From Stanieria sp964562685 (GTDB lineage: Bacteria; Cyanobacteriota; Cyanobacteriia; Cyanobacteriales; Xenococcaceae), in NCBI GenBank assembly GCA_964562685.1, contig CAZLUP010000064.1, forward strand, positions 1 to 22,663: 22,663 nt of DNA, read 5' to 3'. The stretch's first letter is position 1. The number at the start of each line of letters is the position of its first letter. Positions 20,264 to 22,663 of the stretch are shown piece by piece. The notes under the pieces were generated by a model that was given only the letters and a program-made list of their open reading frames with translations, searched no databases and had not been told where the DNA came from. The position numbers and the translations under genes are program-made.

Positions 20264-22663
20264 ATGATAGACTCTACAACTAATTTAGATTTTCACAAAT
20301 CTCAAGACACAGAAAATTTGCTTTTGATTGATTCTGCAGTAGACAATTATCGAAATTTAAATAATCTTACCGTTCCCAATAGTGAAATAGCTTGTCTGAA
20401 TTTTTTACAAAATGGAATTGAACAAATTACTGAAAAATTAACTCAATATCAAAATCTTAAAAGTATTCAGATTATTTCCCATGGACAAACTGGTAGTGTT
20501 CAATTAGGCAATTCACAATTAAATCTCAATACCTTAAATTTTTATGCTGATCAAATTAAAAGCTGGGGTAATGCTTTAGATAATGAAGGAGATATTCTTT
20601 TTTATGGTTGCAATGTTGCTGCTAATCAAGATGGTCAAACTTTAATTAAAAAATTAGCAGATTTTACTGGTGCCGATCTTGCTGCTTCAGATAACTTGAC
20701 AGGAAATAGTGCTTTAGGTGGAGATTGGGATTTAGAAATACAAATAGGAAACATCAAAACAGATAGCATATTTAAATCAGAAGTTACTGAGTTTTTTAAT
20801 GGCATTTTACATAGTGATGATGCTCTCATAACTGAAGAAGATGCTACTCATGTTGCGGTTAAAAATGGAAGTTGGTTTGATCCTAATACCTGGAAAAATG
20901 GTAAATTACCTGATAATAAAGCACAAGTATTCATTCCAAAAGGCGTTAGAGTTAATTACACTCAAGAAAGTAATAATCGTTTATATACTTTAAGAGTTGA
21001 TGGTACTCTTAATTTTGCAACTAAAAAGAATACCAAAATGTTGGTAGATACTTTGTTTGTTGCTTCTGAAGGCCAATTATTGATTGGTAATTTAAATAAT
21101 CCTATTCAAGCAAATAAAACAGCCCAAATTATTTTTACCAGCGACAAACTAATTAATACTAATTGGGATCCCGAACAACTTAGTCGAGGTTTAATTAGTC
21201 AAGGAAAAGTGAGAATCAATGGTGCTGATAAACTCGATTTTGTTGCACTAAAACAAGATGCTTTAGCAGGCGAGCGAGAATTAATTCTTAATTTACCTAC
21301 AGGTACAAGTACGCCTCAAGGCTGGCAAGTTGGTGATCAATTAGTTTTAGGTGGCACTTACTATACAAACAAAGGTTCTGATCAAGATAACAGTCGATTT
21401 CATGACGAAGTATTAACTATCACAGCGATTAACGGTAATAGAATCACCTTTACTAATAATGATATTACTTCGGGAGATAATACTATTTTAAGGTTTAATC
21501 ATGAGCGTCCAGAAGGATATAAAAATAACCTTAATCTCTATGTCGCCAATACCACTCGAAATGTCATCTTTGAAACAGAAAATGGTGAAATAGTACCAAT
21601 TCAACAACGTGGACACGTTATGTTTATGCATAATCCTGATGTAGTTATAGAGAACGCAGGATTTTATAATTTAGGACGAACTGATAAAAATAAATTGATT
21701 GACGACCCCAAGCTTAATCGAGATGGCTCTCAGGGTAATGGTACTAATGTTCGAGGTCGTTATTCTCTCCATTTTCATCATACTGGTATAGATGATCTTA
21801 ATAGTACACCTGCAATAGCTAAAGGAAATGCAATTGTTGGTAGTCCTGGTTGGGGCATTGCTCACCATGCAAGTTATGCCTTACTAGAAGATAATGTAGT
21901 TTTCGATGTAGTTGGTGCTGGTATTAGTGCTGAGGCTGGTCATGAAATTGGTACTTGGCGTAATAATATTGCTATTAAAATTACCGGAGATCAAAGTCCA
22001 CAGCCAGATCTTGGACCAACATCTGTTCGTGTTAATAGATTTGATTTTGGTTTTAACGGTGAAGGCTATTGGGTTCAGGGGGCAGGACAAGTAGCGATCA
22101 TTGATAATATTGCAATTAGTACTTCATCAGCTAGTATTATTCACTATGGAGGTGGTGATGGAGGACAAGAAGTTAGGGATGCACAAACTATTGCTGTAAA
22201 GAATTTACCTTTACAATATCAATCTATTGCTAAAGGTACAGATGATGAAACTGTAGTTGATGTATCAGCGGTACCTATACGTCAGCTATCAGGTTTTGAA
22301 AGCTATAATTCTGGTTTAGGAATCAGTTTTTGGGCAACTCTTAAAAACATTGATAATCAACTAGAAATAGAAGGCACAAAAGATGTTAAAACCGCACATA
22401 ATTTCCATTCTCGGGTAGAAAACTTTAAAGTTTGGAATAGTCGATTTGCGGGCGTTAATTTTCATTATGCTTCTCAAATTGACCTTGAAAACGGTTTAAT
22501 AATAGGGAGTAAACTTAATTCTCATCCTCAAAGTAAAGGAATTGGGGGTAATTCCAATTCTTTTAATAATAACTTTAAAAATATTCTTATTGATGGATTT
22601 AAATTAGGAATATTAGTTCCATTAGATAATGATAAAAATTGGAATAGTTCTTCAATTATCAAT
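20264..22663 (+). CDS. DUF4347 + G8 + beta-helix giant surface protein, C-terminus beyond window
   Basis: This frame stays open for 800 codons to the window edge. Residues 18-160 are a DUF4347 domain: IQIISHGQTGSVQLG (His73-Gly74), ILFYGCNVAANQDGQ (Cys116) and AASDNLTGNSALGGDWDLE are its signatures; the domain typically begins very large exported proteins. Residues about 196-325 match a G8 domain (GSWFDPNTWKNGKLPD, then VDGTLNF and SEGQLLIG). From about 420 a right-handed beta-helix follows, with GRYSLHFHHTG (498-508), SPGWGIAHH and DNVVFDVVGAGISAEAGHE. This matches the arrangement in CEMIP/TMEM2 hyaluronan-binding proteins (GRYP[IV]HFH-type motif). There is no N-terminal signal peptide, consistent with type I secretion by a C-terminal signal not in view. 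The ATG has no Shine-Dalgarno, but TGA in frame at 20255 excludes an earlier start. Confidence 0.88.
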   Translation, partial: MIDSTTNLDFHKSQDTENLLLIDSAVDNYRNLNNLTVPNSEIACLNFLQNGIEQITEKLTQYQNLKSIQIISHGQTGSVQLGNSQLNLNTLNFYADQIKSWGNALDNEGDILFYGCNVAANQDGQTLIKKLADFTGADLAASDNLTGNSALGGDWDLEIQIGNIKTDSIFKSEVTEFFNGILHSDDALITEEDATHVAVKNGSWFDPNTWKNGKLPDNKAQVFIPKGVRVNYTQESNNRLYTLRVDGTLNFATKKNTKMLVDTLFVASEGQLLIGNLNNPIQANKTAQIIFTSDKLINTNWDPEQLSRGLISQGKVRINGADKLDFVALKQDALAGERELILNLPTGTSTPQGWQVGDQLVLGGTYYTNKGSDQDNSRFHDEVLTITAINGNRITFTNNDITSGDNTILRFNHERPEGYKNNLNLYVANTTRNVIFETENGEIVPIQQRGHVMFMHNPDVVIENAGFYNLGRTDKNKLIDDPKLNRDGSQGNGTNVRGRYSLHFHHTGIDDLNSTPAIAKGNAIVGSPGWGIAHHASYALLEDNVVFDVVGAGISAEAGHEIGTWRNNIAIKITGDQSPQPDLGPTSVRVNRFDFGFNGEGYWVQGAGQVAIIDNIAISTSSASIIHYGGGDGGQEVRDAQTIAVKNLPLQYQSIAKGTDDETVVDVSAVPIRQLSGFESYNSGLGISFWATLKNIDNQLEIEGTKDVKTAHNFHSRVENFKVWNSRFAGVNFHYASQIDLENGLIIGSKLNSHPQSKGIGGNSNSFNNNFKNILIDGFKLGILVPLDNDKNWNSSSIIN

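Noticed and set aside
20635..20829. Minus-strand frames inside 20264-22663 (also 21671-21868 and 21884-22090)
   Set aside because: They are antisense shadows of the 800-codon plus-strand frame, which has clear domains.

Overview
The window is cyanobacterial chromosomal DNA. The evidence is an AT-rich sequence studded with the cyanobacterial octamer GCGATCGC (HIP1; for example at 1150, 11136, 14693 and 17580), a DUF1830 protein, a DICT-domain histidine kinase, an FtsH that reads like Synechocystis FtsH2 (the photosystem II repair protease), heptamer short tandem repeats and a pentapeptide-repeat protein. The amount of non-coding DNA and the giant DUF4347/G8 surface protein suggest a large-genome colonial or filamentous lineage; I cannot name the species from sequence alone.

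Left part (1-8.4 kb): the 5' tip of a minus-strand gene, an alpha/beta hydrolase (-), a zinc-finger-less DnaJ-type chaperone (+), then rplU-rpmA (+) with a readable promoter, a structured leader and a terminator. An export operon runs on the minus strand: membrane fusion protein, MacB-type permease and an unknown membrane protein, with no ATPase gene in it. A secreted TPR protein (+) follows.

Middle (8.4-17.5 kb): a stand-alone receiver-domain protein (-) divergent from a GyrA/ParC-type topoisomerase subunit (+), a MITE-like palindrome, ftsH2 (-), a DUF1830 gene (-), and a pentapeptide-repeat gene followed by a DICT-GAF histidine kinase (+).

Right part (17.5-22.7 kb), the most unusual: an MNT/HEPN toxin-antitoxin pair (-) lies between a 3'-end relic of a glycosyltransferase gene and a complete glycosyltransferase gene. 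Beyond that glycosyltransferase is a decayed copy of the HEPN/MNT junction. The arrangement reads as a tandem duplication of a [glycosyltransferase + HEPN/MNT] block in which each copy lost a different half. The window ends inside a long ORF (20264 onward, 800 codons and still open) that encodes DUF4347, a G8 domain and a CEMIP/TMEM2-like right-handed beta-helix, probably a very large exported surface protein.

No tRNA, rRNA, CRISPR array or intact transposase gene was recognised.
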